Shown one piece after another: positions 9,357 through 17,425 of a DNA stretch of 39,727 bases. The notes beneath the pieces were generated by a model. That model searched no databases and was not told where the DNA came from. It saw only the letters and a program-made list of their open reading frames with translations. Position 1 is the stretch's first letter. The number at the start of each line of letters is the position of its first letter. The stretch is from NCBI GenBank assembly GCA_012519415.1, contig JAAYQG010000091.1:1-39727 (forward strand), given 5' to 3'. Source of the DNA: Treponema sp. GTDB taxonomy: Bacteria > Spirochaetota > Spirochaetia > Treponematales > Treponemataceae. The translations under genes and the position numbers were made by a program.

Positions 9357-10028
9357 ATGATTACGATATTAGAAGAAACTACCAAAAATCCAATTACATT
9401 AATGGGAAAAAGAGCCGGTGTATGCTGGGGCGCAGATACAACAGATTCAGAAAAAAATTACAAACGAGGGATGGACTGCCTAAAATCGGAACATGGGCGT
9501 GTAATGGAATATGTAAATGTTGAAATGGTCATCGACGGTTATTCAGCGCGTGTAATAAGAGAATGGTACACGCATATAGGCGGAGCACCTACAAGATTGC
9601 AAGCTTCAACACGATACATAAATTACAAAACATTCGATATTATCACCCCCCCCTCTATAACAAAAGCCGGTAAAGAAGCTGAAAATGCAGTGGCAGAAAC
9701 AATAAACAAAATCAAAGAAACTCTACAAATTCTTGAAAAATTAAATGTTCCACGAGAAGACAGCGCAATGATTCTGCCGCTTGGAATGACAACCAAAATT
9801 GTTGACAAACGCAATTTACGAAACCTTGTTGATATGTCCCACCAGAGAATGTGTACACGCGCTTATTGGGAATATCGAAATCTTTTTGCGGAACTTTCAA
9901 ATGCACTTGCAAATTATTCTGCTGAATGGAAAACACTTGTAGAAATGCTTTTTATGCCCAAATGCGAACTTACAGGATTTTGTACAGAAAAAAATTCTTG
10001 TGGAAAAAAGCCGCAAAAACAAAATTGA
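9357..10028 (+). CDS. thyX: Flavin-dependent thymidylate synthase, divergent signature
   Basis: Makes dTMP from dUMP using methylene-tetrahydrofolate and FAD/NADPH. Assigned to ThyX by overall architecture and the segment YTHIGGAPTRLQASTRYINY, which sits where classical members carry the RHR-x7-S signature. Here the RHR triplet is not recognisable but the trailing S-T-R-Y is kept. I recall similar sequences in clostridial ThyX-like proteins, from memory and unchecked. The length of 223 residues is typical. AAGGA precedes the ATG by about 10 nt. An 8-cytosine run at 9646-9653 encodes part of ITPPS and stands out in this low-G+C gene. It is separated from ffh by 81 bases. Confidence 0.85.
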   Translation: MITILEETTKNPITLMGKRAGVCWGADTTDSEKNYKRGMDCLKSEHGRVMEYVNVEMVIDGYSARVIREWYTHIGGAPTRLQASTRYINYKTFDIITPPSITKAGKEAENAVAETINKIKETLQILEKLNVPREDSAMILPLGMTTKIVDKRNLRNLVDMSHQRMCTRAYWEYRNLFAELSNALANYSAEWKTLVEMLFMPKCELTGFCTEKNSCGKKPQKQN

Positions 10029-10149
10029 TTATTTTGATTATTTTACAAAAATTCTTGCATTGTTTGTAAAACAGGGTGATAATGAATCTTTGAAATCTTT
10101 GTTGCAAAAATTACAACTCGCATAAATAAACTCCTAGGACGGCACAAAA

Positions 10150-10740
10150 ATGACAAAAGAAAAAGCTCTTTCACTTTTAGACGATGCATATGAAAAAAAT
10201 CCCGGTTTATGGAAAGAACACAGCATAACAGCCGGAAATATAGCATATACAATTGCATCTCGCATAAAAGGTCTTGATGCCGAAAAATGTGAAATTTACG
10301 CATTGTTGCATGATATTGGACGAATTCGCAGCAAGCATAAAATACGCCATGCTTTAGACGGTTATCGTTACTTATGCGAAATGGGCGAGGAAGAATGTGC
10401 AAGATATTGCATTACACACGTTTTTCCAGGCAACCGCATAATTGAACATACAAATTTTGACATATCAAGCGCAGATTTAGACTTTCTACAATCGTTTGTA
10501 TTACAACATCCAAACACACTGGAAGATAAAATAGTTCAGCTTTCAGACGTAATGGCTTCTCCTTACGGTCCGATGGTCGTAGAAGTTCGCCTTATTGAAT
10601 CAGGCATAAGAAATGAATCAAATATTCATATACTTGAATCATGGCAGGAATTCCTTAAAGTAAAAGATGAAATAAACCGCATTTTAGGCAAGAGTGTCTA
10701 TAAGCTTTTCAAAACCATTCTATATGAATGGACTAGATAA
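10150..10740 (+). CDS. HD-domain phosphohydrolase
   Basis: A 196-residue HD superfamily protein. The metal-binding pattern is H at about residue 20 (KEHSITAGN), then the paired ALLHDIGR motif near residues 54-61, and further histidines in the C-terminal half (THVF, IEHTN). Members hydrolyse phosphomonoesters or nucleotides; the substrate cannot be read from the sequence. The ribosome-binding site is AGGACGG, 7 nt before the ATG. The gene lies between thyX and ssrA. Confidence 0.8.
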   Translation: MTKEKALSLLDDAYEKNPGLWKEHSITAGNIAYTIASRIKGLDAEKCEIYALLHDIGRIRSKHKIRHALDGYRYLCEMGEEECARYCITHVFPGNRIIEHTNFDISSADLDFLQSFVLQHPNTLEDKIVQLSDVMASPYGPMVVEVRLIESGIRNESNIHILESWQEFLKVKDEINRILGKSVYKLFKTILYEWTR

Positions 10741-10813
10741 CTAACTCTTAAAACATATACTATAGGATTTCCACAATATACAAGACTGAATAAAAACTAA
10801 TAATTCCGGATAC

Positions 10814-10842
10814 TTGACAAAAATTTAGTTTAAACTTATTCT
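10814..10842 (+). promoter_or_regulatory. Promoter of ssrA
   Basis: TTGACA (10814-10819), a 17-nt spacer, then TATTCT (10837-10842). Transcription would begin about 25 nt before the mature tmRNA 5' end, leaving a short leader for RNase P to remove. Confidence 0.7.
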
Positions 10843-10873
10843 AACATAAGTTAAGAGTACGAGAATCTCTTAT

Positions 10874-11223
10874 GGGGGTGCACCGGTTTCGACGGGTGTG
10901 ATTCGTAATCTTGAGTTGCAAGTGAGGCTGCCTGTCCTCTGAACAGACAAAAACTATAATTGCCAATTCTGACAATTCTTACGACTACGCACTTGCTGCA
11001 TAATCGCGGACTTCAGATTGCGCCGCTCTGAGCGGTCTGAAAGTCCGACGCTAACCGGAGCTTGCTTGAAGTGGTGTCTGATACGCTTCAAGGACATTTA
11101 TCAGAATACGGAAACGACGCTTGCAATGCTGCTACCGATTCCCGACAAATACCTCGCATTGCTAAACTTGTAGACGCTCTTGGTTCGCACATTCGGACGG
11201 GAGTTCAATTCTCCCCATCTCCA
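10874..11223 (+). ncRNA. ssrA: Transfer-messenger RNA (tmRNA)
   Basis: Rescues stalled ribosomes with SmpB. The 5' GGGGGTG (10874-10880) pairs with CATCTCC (11216-11222) to form the alanine-type acceptor stem with two G-U pairs. CCGGTTTCGACGGG follows at the 5' end, and the T arm is GGGAG-TTCAATT-CTCCC. The tag reading frame at 10962-11003 is ANSDNSYDYALAA followed by TAA, with GCC (Ala) as the resume codon. The discriminator is A11223 and the 3' CCA is not encoded. It has its own promoter and terminator. Confidence 0.96.
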
Positions 11224-11258
11224 AAAGCAGAAAAGTTAAAGCTTTTCTGCTTTTTTTA
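11224..11258 (+). terminator. Rho-independent terminator of ssrA
   Basis: AAAGCAGAAAAG (11224-11235) and CTTTTCTGCTTT (11242-11253) form a stem around a 6-nt loop, followed by a T-rich run. It begins right after the tmRNA discriminator base. Confidence 0.85.
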
Positions 11259-11417
11259 TTTTATTCGCTGATTTTTTGAACGATTTTAACGATTTGAACG
11301 AATAGATAATCATCAAAAGCTTTTGCATATCATTAATTTTGTCTTTACATAGGAACCTGACTATCTCAAACTTGTAAAAAACAAAGATTATATAAAAATG
11401 TACGAAATCGTAAAGCT

Positions 11418-12647
11418 TTATTGCGATTCAAATTCCTTAAAAAAGGCAGAAACGTCAAAACCGTTTATTGTTTCACCGGACTGATAAAGCTTCACAAGAT
11501 TTTTACGCCCATCACGCAAATGTTTTGATGTTATACCGTAATTTATTGAGCTGTCTGCTTCAAGAAAAGCTGCAATATGATCTGAAACACGGACAAATTT
11601 TCCGTCAACAGGTGAATATTGTGCAGAATTAAATTTATCATTCAAATCTTCAAATGAAACATGCTTTATAATACCATTATTGAGACGAATGCGGTTTTCA
11701 AATTCATCATTTGTAAAATACAAAAGTTCATCTGCATAAAAATCTTCCATCAAAGGCAAAAGTTCATTTTTTACAACAGTATCTTCAATATCTTTAACAA
11801 TAGACGGCAGTTCTGAAGTCGCTTGTTTTACAGGTGAAATAATATCTCTTGTTACTGCTTCCGGCAAATCATGAAACAAAGCGGAAAAATAATTATTAAA
11901 AAGACGTTCCGAACACATTTCAACGCCGGAATTTCTGCTTAAAAGAAGTGTGAATACGGCAGTAAAAAAAGAATGTCCCAAAACACTCGTTTTCGGTACA
12001 CGTGGCGTCTGATTCCATCTTGTTTGGAAGCGGAGCTTTTCGATTACAAGCAGGAATTCATACGGTCGCTGTTTTGTTACAAGAAGTTGAAGTGCTCGCA
12101 AGTCAAGATAATCTCCAATCTCTTCATTTAATTCTTTTTCAATTTCTTGAAGTCTGGAATTTTCATTTACAGGCGCAATCATCTCAAATTCTCTCATTGT
12201 AGAAAATTTGTGGGCAGCTCTGAATATTTTCATTTCCAAAGATTGTTCCGTTTTTGAAGATTTTTCAATAGCAGATGTTTCACATATATAAGACTGAAAT
12301 TTTTCAATAAGCCAATTATCAGTTATAAACTCTCTATATTGCTCAAGTACCCATTTGTTTAATTTGCTATATTCATCGGGGTATTGCTTTCTAATCATTC
12401 GCTGAACAGGTGATTTTATATCGCACAAAGCAATTTTACGCAAAAGTTCAAAAAACGAAGCATAAATAAGCCATTCCCAGTTAATTTTTTTTCCGCACTG
12501 TTCTTCAAATTTTCCAATAATGTATACAAGAACCATTTTTTCTGCGGCTTTATCCATTTCTATCAATGCAAATGGCCGCACTAAATCATTCCATCTTTCA
12601 ATGGAAAATCCTTCAAAAATTTTTAGAGCGAGAGCTTTATTAATCAT
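11418..12647 (-). CDS. HD-domain protein, YfbR-like hydrolase family
   Basis: The second HD-superfamily protein near ssrA, 409 residues from the chosen start. The HD core lies in the C-terminal half: a histidine in LGHSFFTAVFT, then FHDLPEAVTRDIISPVK with the HD pair, as in COG1896-type 5'-nucleotidases. The N-terminal half is unrecognised, helical and rich in aromatic residues. The start at 12647 was chosen because AGGA lies 7 nt upstream; a longer frame to 12707 would translate the flanking repeat-like sequence. It converges on ssrA. The substrate is unknown. Confidence 0.75.
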   Translation of the reverse strand: MINKALALKIFEGFSIERWNDLVRPFALIEMDKAAEKMVLVYIIGKFEEQCGKKINWEWLIYASFFELLRKIALCDIKSPVQRMIRKQYPDEYSKLNKWVLEQYREFITDNWLIEKFQSYICETSAIEKSSKTEQSLEMKIFRAAHKFSTMREFEMIAPVNENSRLQEIEKELNEEIGDYLDLRALQLLVTKQRPYEFLLVIEKLRFQTRWNQTPRVPKTSVLGHSFFTAVFTLLLSRNSGVEMCSERLFNNYFSALFHDLPEAVTRDIISPVKQATSELPSIVKDIEDTVVKNELLPLMEDFYADELLYFTNDEFENRIRLNNGIIKHVSFEDLNDKFNSAQYSPVDGKFVRVSDHIAAFLEADSSINYGITSKHLRDGRKNLVKLYQSGETINGFDVSAFFKEFESQ

Positions 12648-12715
12648 TAACATATCCTTTTGGGCTGCGAACCGCTTGTGGCGAAACGCCTGATTTGCAC
12701 TTTGCACAAATTACA

Positions 12716-12853
12716 ATGACTTTAGATAACAATAAACTTTGTACAATGTTTTTAAGCTTTACACAAGACCGTATTGAGTTATACTCGGAATGGATGGATG
12801 GCGAACCTTTAAGTTTTTGCAATACAAAAACAAAAAAACAGCAAGAAAATTAG
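12716..12853 (+). CDS. Possible small ORF or gene remnant
   Basis: A 45-residue frame starting MTLDNNKLCTMFLSF and ending NTKTKKQQEN, with protein-like composition (the middle reads RIELYSEWMDGEPLSF). There is no Shine-Dalgarno, and the frame stays open upstream into the repeat-like bases GTGGCGAAACGCC, so it may be the 3' remnant of a gene cut by a repeat. Its stop codon overlaps the -35 of the next gene. I recognise no family. Confidence 0.25.
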   Translation: MTLDNNKLCTMFLSFTQDRIELYSEWMDGEPLSFCNTKTKKQQEN

Positions 12854-12879
12854 ACAATCAAAGTAATTTACGATATACT
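12851..12879 (+). promoter_or_regulatory. Promoter of the nucleoside kinase gene, abutting the start codon
   Basis: TAGACA (12851-12856), a 17-nt spacer, then TATACT (12874-12879), followed by 7 nt and the ATG at 12887. There is no ribosome-binding site between, so the transcript is probably leaderless. Confidence 0.5.
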
Positions 12880-12886
12880 GCTTACC

Positions 12887-14545
12887 ATGATTACTTTAAC
12901 ATTTTCAAATTCTTCGACTATTGATGTTCGTCCGGGAATGCAGCCAAAAGACTTTCTGGATAAAATTGCAGAAGCGGAAAATATTTCTATTGAAAATATT
13001 GCCGCAGTGCGGGTAAACAATGAAATCTGTTCATTATCATATTCACTTGATTACACAGCCACTATACAAGCAGTGCCTGCCAGTTCAAATGAAGGTGCTG
13101 ATATTTACAGACGCACTCTTTGTTTTGTACTTGCAGCTTCAGCCCATACTCTTTTTCCGGGCAAACGACTTATTGTGGGACACAGTCTTGGACATGGTTA
13201 TTATTACACTTTAGATGATGAGAAACCTATTACTCTTTTTGAAGTATCTCAACTGAAAGCGCAAATGCATTTGCTTATCGAAAAAAATCTTGAAATAACA
13301 CAATTGGTAGTTTCATATGCAGAAGCATTAAAAATCCTTGAAGATTTAAATCTTGAACAAACGAGAAAATCACTTGATTTTAACTGCCCATCGAAAGTTA
13401 TAATGAACAATCTCACAGGTTTTTCCAATATTTATTATTCTCCGCTTTTGCATCGTACAGGTAGACTATCCGCTTTTGACCTTACGCTTTACGAAGACGG
13501 TTTTCTTCTGCGTTTTCCTCCGTCTGAAACACCTGGCAAACTTGATTCCGATACAGAAAATCCCAAATTATTTAGCGTCTATAAACGCTACAAAGACTGG
13601 GGAAAACGCATTGGAGTTACCTCAGCGGCAGAGCTCAATTATTTTATAAAAAACCGCACTTTTAGAGATTTCATCAACATAACGGAAACTTTGCAAAATA
13701 AGTGTTTTGCCGAAGCTGCTGATACTATTCAAAAAAAAGAAAATGTAAAAGTCGTTTTAATAGCAGGACCTTCAAGTTCTGGCAAAACAACTTCATCAAA
13801 AAAACTTGCACAGCAACTTCAAGTCAACGGATTTTCTCCACGCATTATAAGCATAGATGATTATTATGTAGGCAGAGAAAGCACGCCAAAAGATGAAAAC
13901 GGAAATTACGACTACGAATGCCTTGAGGCACTTGATATTGCACTTTTAAATGAAAATCTCGTGTTGCTTTTCAATGGCGGTGAAATAAATCTTCCGACTT
14001 ACGATTTTGTAGCAGGAGAACGCCGCTATTCAGGCAAAAAAATGCGCCTTGAAAAAAGTGATATTCTAATTCTAGAAGGAATACATGCTCTAAATGATAA
14101 ACTTACACCACTTATAGATACATCATTAAAATTTAAGATATACGTTTCTGCTTTAACACAGCTCAATCTTGATGATTTAACACGAATTTCAACAAGCGAT
14201 AACCGCCTGATTCGACGTATTGTAAGAGATTCTCAATTTAGGGGAAAATCAGCTGCTGATACAATCGATATGTGGCCAAGCGTAAAAAGAGGTGAGCGTC
14301 TGCATATTTTTCCATTTCAAAACAATGCCGACATAATGATTAATACCGCCCTTGATTATGAATTAGCTGTTCTAAGAGTTTATGCGGAACCTCTTTTAAG
14401 ATGTGTTACTCCGCTTCAAGAAGAATATTCAGAAGCAACAAGACTTCTGCGCTTTTTAACACATTTTTCACCTATCCCTTCTAATTTTGTGCCGTCGCAA
14501 TCTTTGCTCAGGGAATTTATTGGCGGAAGTGAATTTAAATATTAG
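12887..14545 (+). CDS. Nucleoside (uridine-type) kinase with TGS and ThrRS-like N-terminal domains
   Basis: A 552-residue fusion. Residues 1-60 form a TGS/ubiquitin-like domain (TIDVRPGMQPKDFLDKIAE). About residues 60-220 resemble the second additional domain of threonyl-tRNA synthetase, including VGHSLGHGYYY. The C-terminal part is a P-loop uridine-kinase-type domain with LIAGPSSSGKTTSSKKL near residue 293, IDDYY, and LILEGIHALND. Proteins with this architecture occur in Thermotoga, clostridia and spirochetes and phosphorylate nucleosides. No tRNA synthetase catalytic core is present. It stands alone and no Shine-Dalgarno precedes the start. Confidence 0.88.
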   Translation: MITLTFSNSSTIDVRPGMQPKDFLDKIAEAENISIENIAAVRVNNEICSLSYSLDYTATIQAVPASSNEGADIYRRTLCFVLAASAHTLFPGKRLIVGHSLGHGYYYTLDDEKPITLFEVSQLKAQMHLLIEKNLEITQLVVSYAEALKILEDLNLEQTRKSLDFNCPSKVIMNNLTGFSNIYYSPLLHRTGRLSAFDLTLYEDGFLLRFPPSETPGKLDSDTENPKLFSVYKRYKDWGKRIGVTSAAELNYFIKNRTFRDFINITETLQNKCFAEAADTIQKKENVKVVLIAGPSSSGKTTSSKKLAQQLQVNGFSPRIISIDDYYVGRESTPKDENGNYDYECLEALDIALLNENLVLLFNGGEINLPTYDFVAGERRYSGKKMRLEKSDILILEGIHALNDKLTPLIDTSLKFKIYVSALTQLNLDDLTRISTSDNRLIRRIVRDSQFRGKSAADTIDMWPSVKRGERLHIFPFQNNADIMINTALDYELAVLRVYAEPLLRCVTPLQEEYSEATRLLRFLTHFSPIPSNFVPSQSLLREFIGGSEFKY

Positions 14546-14550
14546 TATTG

Positions 14551-14585
14551 GCACTTTAATCAGACTTCCTGTCTGATTAAAGTGC
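14551..14585. repeat. Perfect 15-bp inverted repeat between convergent genes
   Basis: GCACTTTAATCAGAC, a TTCCT loop, then GTCTGATTAAAGTGC. No T-run follows on either strand, so it is not a classical terminator, although it lies just after the nucleoside kinase stop. A second smaller stem (CGTACTGC...GCAGTGCG) adjoins it at 14585-14606. Confidence 0.7.
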
Positions 14586-14620
14586 GTACTGCCTCCTTGC
14601 AGTGCGGATTTATACAAGTG

Positions 14621-14686
14621 CCAAGTTTTTGCGGGGCAAAAGCTTGATGAATTGGTATTTCTTGTGGGTTTAATCTGGAAATTTGG
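14621..14686 (+). repeat. Copy of the dispersed hairpin repeat
   Basis: CAAGTTTTTGC (14622-14632), a GGG loop, then GCAAAAGCTTG (14636-14646). One base differs from the other copies but keeps pairing as G-U. The following GTGGGTTTAATCTGGAAATTTGG is shared with the 32.3-kb copy. It fills the gap between the convergent nucleoside kinase and fliJ genes. Confidence 0.75.
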
Positions 14687-14704
14687 ACTTTTCTTTTTTT
14701 GGGG

Positions 14705-15154
14705 TTAGGAATTGTTTTGTTCAATTTCAAATTTTGCGTATTTTGATTGATTTATATCATCAAGCTCTATTTCTAGTGAGCGGTTATAATCTTTTTTGTA
14801 TTCGGCATATTTTTTTTCACGTAAATTAGATAGAACCTTGCGCTCTTTCATAGCTTCTCTAAAAGCTTTGCGTTTTTCTTCAACTATTAGTTCTGCTTGA
14901 ACAAGTTCTTCTAAAAGTTCTTCTTTTCTAAGCTCGAGACGTGTAATATATTTTTCAATTACAATATGCTCTGTAAAATCGCTGCAACTTGAACGTTCTT
15001 TATTTGCTTTTACTTTTTTTCGCGCAATTTCTTTGAGTTCATTTTTGATTTTATCAGCTTCTGAAATAGCAGCTGCAAGAGCAAGTTTTGCTTGCTCTTC
15101 TGCAAATGTACGTAAGTCTAGAACTTTCTGCAAAGAAAATCTAAAACGCTTCAT
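14705..15154 (-). CDS. fliJ: Flagellar export chaperone FliJ
   Basis: A 149-residue, almost wholly coiled-coil protein starting MKRFRFSLQKVLDLR, the FliJ N-terminal signature. It links the FliI ATPase ring to the export gate of the flagellar type III apparatus. The ATG overlaps the fliI stop (TGATG), so it is translationally coupled; an in-frame TTG one codon earlier is less likely. It is the last gene of the flgB-fliJ operon and ends in a repeat-filled gap. Confidence 0.88.
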   Translation of the reverse strand: MKRFRFSLQKVLDLRTFAEEQAKLALAAAISEADKIKNELKEIARKKVKANKERSSCSDFTEHIVIEKYITRLELRKEELLEELVQAELIVEEKRKAFREAMKERKVLSNLREKKYAEYKKDYNRSLEIELDDINQSKYAKFEIEQNNS

Positions 15155-16491
15155 CAATTAAACTCTTCAGGCGGAATTTCAATATTTGCAAGTTCCGCAA
15201 ATTTTTCCATTGTGTCTTCGATTGTTACTTTTTCAGCTTCTTCTTGTAAAAGGAATTCTTCGATCGCATCGTGTGCATCTATAGCTTCGTCAATAGCCGA
15301 ATTTGTACCTTTTTGATATGCACCAACATTAATAATATCTTCTTGTTCAGCATAAACAGACATTAATCTTCTTATGTAATCACAAGCTTTTCTTGTCTCC
15401 GGCCCTGACACACGTCTTGCAAGTCGACTTATTGAAGCGAGTACATCTATTGCAGGATAATGTCTTGCTTGAGCTAGTTTTCTGCTTAAAATAATATGCC
15501 CGTCAAGAATTCCTCGAACAGTATCTGATATTGGTTCGTCCATATCATCACCATCTACCAAAACTGTGTAAAATGCTGTAATCGAACCGTCTTTAGATGT
15601 TCCAGAACGCTCTAAAAGTTTTGGCAATGCTTCGTAAACACTAGCTGTATAACCGCGTTGGGCAATCGGTTCATCAATTGCAAGTCCTACTTCTCGTTGC
15701 GCTTTTGCAAATCGAGTAACAGAGTCAAACATCAGCATTACGTTTTTCCCCTGATCTCTAAAATATTCTGCAATTGCTGTCGCTGTATAGGCACCTCGAA
15801 TGCGAGAAAGCGGTGATGTATCAGAAGTTGCAGAAACTACTACAGAGCGTTTAAGTCCTTCTTCGCCTAAATCTCTTTTAATAAAATCCATAACTTCGCG
15901 TCCGCGTTCACCAATAAGAGCAATAACGTTTATGTCTGCTTTTGTATTGCGGGCAATCATGCCCAAAAGTGTAGATTTTCCAACACCGGAACCTGCGAAA
16001 ATGCCTAAACGCTGCCCTAAACCGACTGCTAACAAAGAATCTATAGCTCTAACGCCTGTAACAACTCTTTTTTCAATCGAACGTCGACTCATCGGATCTG
16101 GAGGATTTGCAACAGCAGGATAATATGCTTCTGGAACTATATCTCGTTTTCCGTCTATTGCTTTTCCCATGCAGTCTAAAACTCTACCCAACAGTGCTTT
16201 CCCAACACCAACTTTTAAAACAGAACCGGAAGCAACAACTTTGCTTCCAATTTCAATTCCCTTTGTATCAGCAAAAGTCATAAGCTGAACCGTCGTTCCG
16301 TTTAAGCCAATTACTTCTGCAGTAACAGATTTTCCTGTTGTGGGAATTATTATTTGGCATATTTCGCCAATAACAGATTGAGGACCTGTGCTTTCTATAA
16401 GCATTCCACGAACTTTTGAAACTACTCCATTATATAGAATAGTCTCGGTGTTTTTTATGCTTTCTATATATTTGTCGAAAATTGTTGACAT
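15154..16491 (-). CDS. fliI: Flagellum-specific ATP synthase FliI
   Basis: ATPase of the flagellar type III export apparatus, related to the F1 beta subunit. The 445 residues include Walker A FAGSGVGKSTLLGMI near residue 170, the family segment GERGREVMDFI, Walker B VMLMFDSVTRFA, and the conserved SGTSKDGSITAFYTVLVDGD. It starts 4 bases after the fliH stop, with a GGAAAG-type ribosome-binding site in the fliH 3' end, and overlaps fliJ by one base. Confidence 0.96.
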   Translation of the reverse strand: MSTIFDKYIESIKNTETILYNGVVSKVRGMLIESTGPQSVIGEICQIIIPTTGKSVTAEVIGLNGTTVQLMTFADTKGIEIGSKVVASGSVLKVGVGKALLGRVLDCMGKAIDGKRDIVPEAYYPAVANPPDPMSRRSIEKRVVTGVRAIDSLLAVGLGQRLGIFAGSGVGKSTLLGMIARNTKADINVIALIGERGREVMDFIKRDLGEEGLKRSVVVSATSDTSPLSRIRGAYTATAIAEYFRDQGKNVMLMFDSVTRFAKAQREVGLAIDEPIAQRGYTASVYEALPKLLERSGTSKDGSITAFYTVLVDGDDMDEPISDTVRGILDGHIILSRKLAQARHYPAIDVLASISRLARRVSGPETRKACDYIRRLMSVYAEQEDIINVGAYQKGTNSAIDEAIDAHDAIEEFLLQEEAEKVTIEDTMEKFAELANIEIPPEEFN

Positions 16492-16495
16492 GCTC

Positions 16496-17425
16496 TTAGC
16501 TTTCCGTTGGAATTACCGGCTTAACGCTCGCTTTAACAGGAGAAATCTCAAGAATTTTCTGCTCAAGCTCACCAAGCTGGCTTGAAATGCGTGCATCTAT
16601 TGAACCGAAGTCTGTTTCAATAATACAACCGCCTTTATCAACAGCAGAATCTTCCACAATAGTAATATTCTTCACATTTTCAACAGCAGCAAGGAATTCT
16701 TTTGTATGTTCAGTTGTAAGTGCAAGTTCTGCCATATTAACACGAACCAAAACGTCTCCGCGCCCTTTTACTTTGCGTAAAGCGTGGACGATATTTGACA
16801 TAACAACATTGCGCTGATTTTCAGAAATTACTTTAACAACTTTTCTTGTCATCAAAAGAACAAGGTCTACAATCTGCTGTTCTGTTTCAGAAAGAATTTG
16901 AACACGCTTGTCCATAATTTTTTCAATCATCAAATGAAGTCTGTCAATAAGGCGTTGCACTTCGGCTGAGCCTTCTTTATATCCTTCTTTATGACCAGCA
17001 CTAAAGCCTTCTTGGCGCGCAGAAGCCACAATTTCTTCTCTACTTGCATTTGCTTCTTCCAGCATTTTTTCTGATTTTAACTTTGCATCTGCAAGAATTG
17101 ATGCTGCTTCGTTTTCTGCATTTGTCTTTTCTATTTGACCTTGCGTTGTTTGTCTTTTAACTTCTTCAAAAGCTGCTTGTTCTGCTTCTCTTATAATGCG
17201 ATCAGCTTCTGCCTTTGCTTTTTCTAAAAGTTCCTTTTTTTCAAGTTCCCATTTTGCCTTAAATTCTTCAGCTTCTGCTTGTAAATCTGCAACAGTAGGG
17301 CCTGTATATTCCTGTTCAATTTCTTCTTCTTCCGGCACTTCTTCTTCAAAGCTATGAGAAAGTTTTAGCATAATTTTATCTGTTACAGATGTAATTTCAT
17401 GTGGTCGAAATACTGCTTTTGCCAT
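16496..17425 (-). CDS. fliH: Flagellar assembly protein FliH
   Basis: Regulator and stator-like partner of FliI in the export apparatus. The 309-residue protein starts MAKAVFRPHEI, has a long acidic/lysine-rich coiled coil (about residues 40-150), and ends in the globular FliH/YscL domain (MDKRVQILSETEQQIVDLVL, EDSAVDKGGCIIETDFGSID). The ribosome-binding site AGAGG lies about 9 nt before the ATG. A 243-base gap with hairpins separates it from fliG, unlike the tight spacing elsewhere in the operon. Confidence 0.92.
   Translation of the reverse strand: MAKAVFRPHEITSVTDKIMLKLSHSFEEEVPEEEEIEQEYTGPTVADLQAEAEEFKAKWELEKKELLEKAKAEADRIIREAEQAAFEEVKRQTTQGQIEKTNAENEAASILADAKLKSEKMLEEANASREEIVASARQEGFSAGHKEGYKEGSAEVQRLIDRLHLMIEKIMDKRVQILSETEQQIVDLVLLMTRKVVKVISENQRNVVMSNIVHALRKVKGRGDVLVRVNMAELALTTEHTKEFLAAVENVKNITIVEDSAVDKGGCIIETDFGSIDARISSQLGELEQKILEISPVKASVKPVIPTES

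Noticed and set aside
10000-10125. A 41-codon frame (GTG start) overlapping the thyX 3' end and filling the gap before the HD gene
   Set aside because: It reads protein-like (ILALFVKQGDNESLKSLLQK) but has no ribosome-binding site and no family I recognise. It overlaps thyX by 29 bases. Kept out of the gene list.
11062-11271. 69-codon open frame
   Set aside because: It lies inside the tmRNA and its terminator.
15800-16123. Long plus-strand open frame of 107 codons
   Set aside because: Antisense of fliI, whose frame and motifs are certain.
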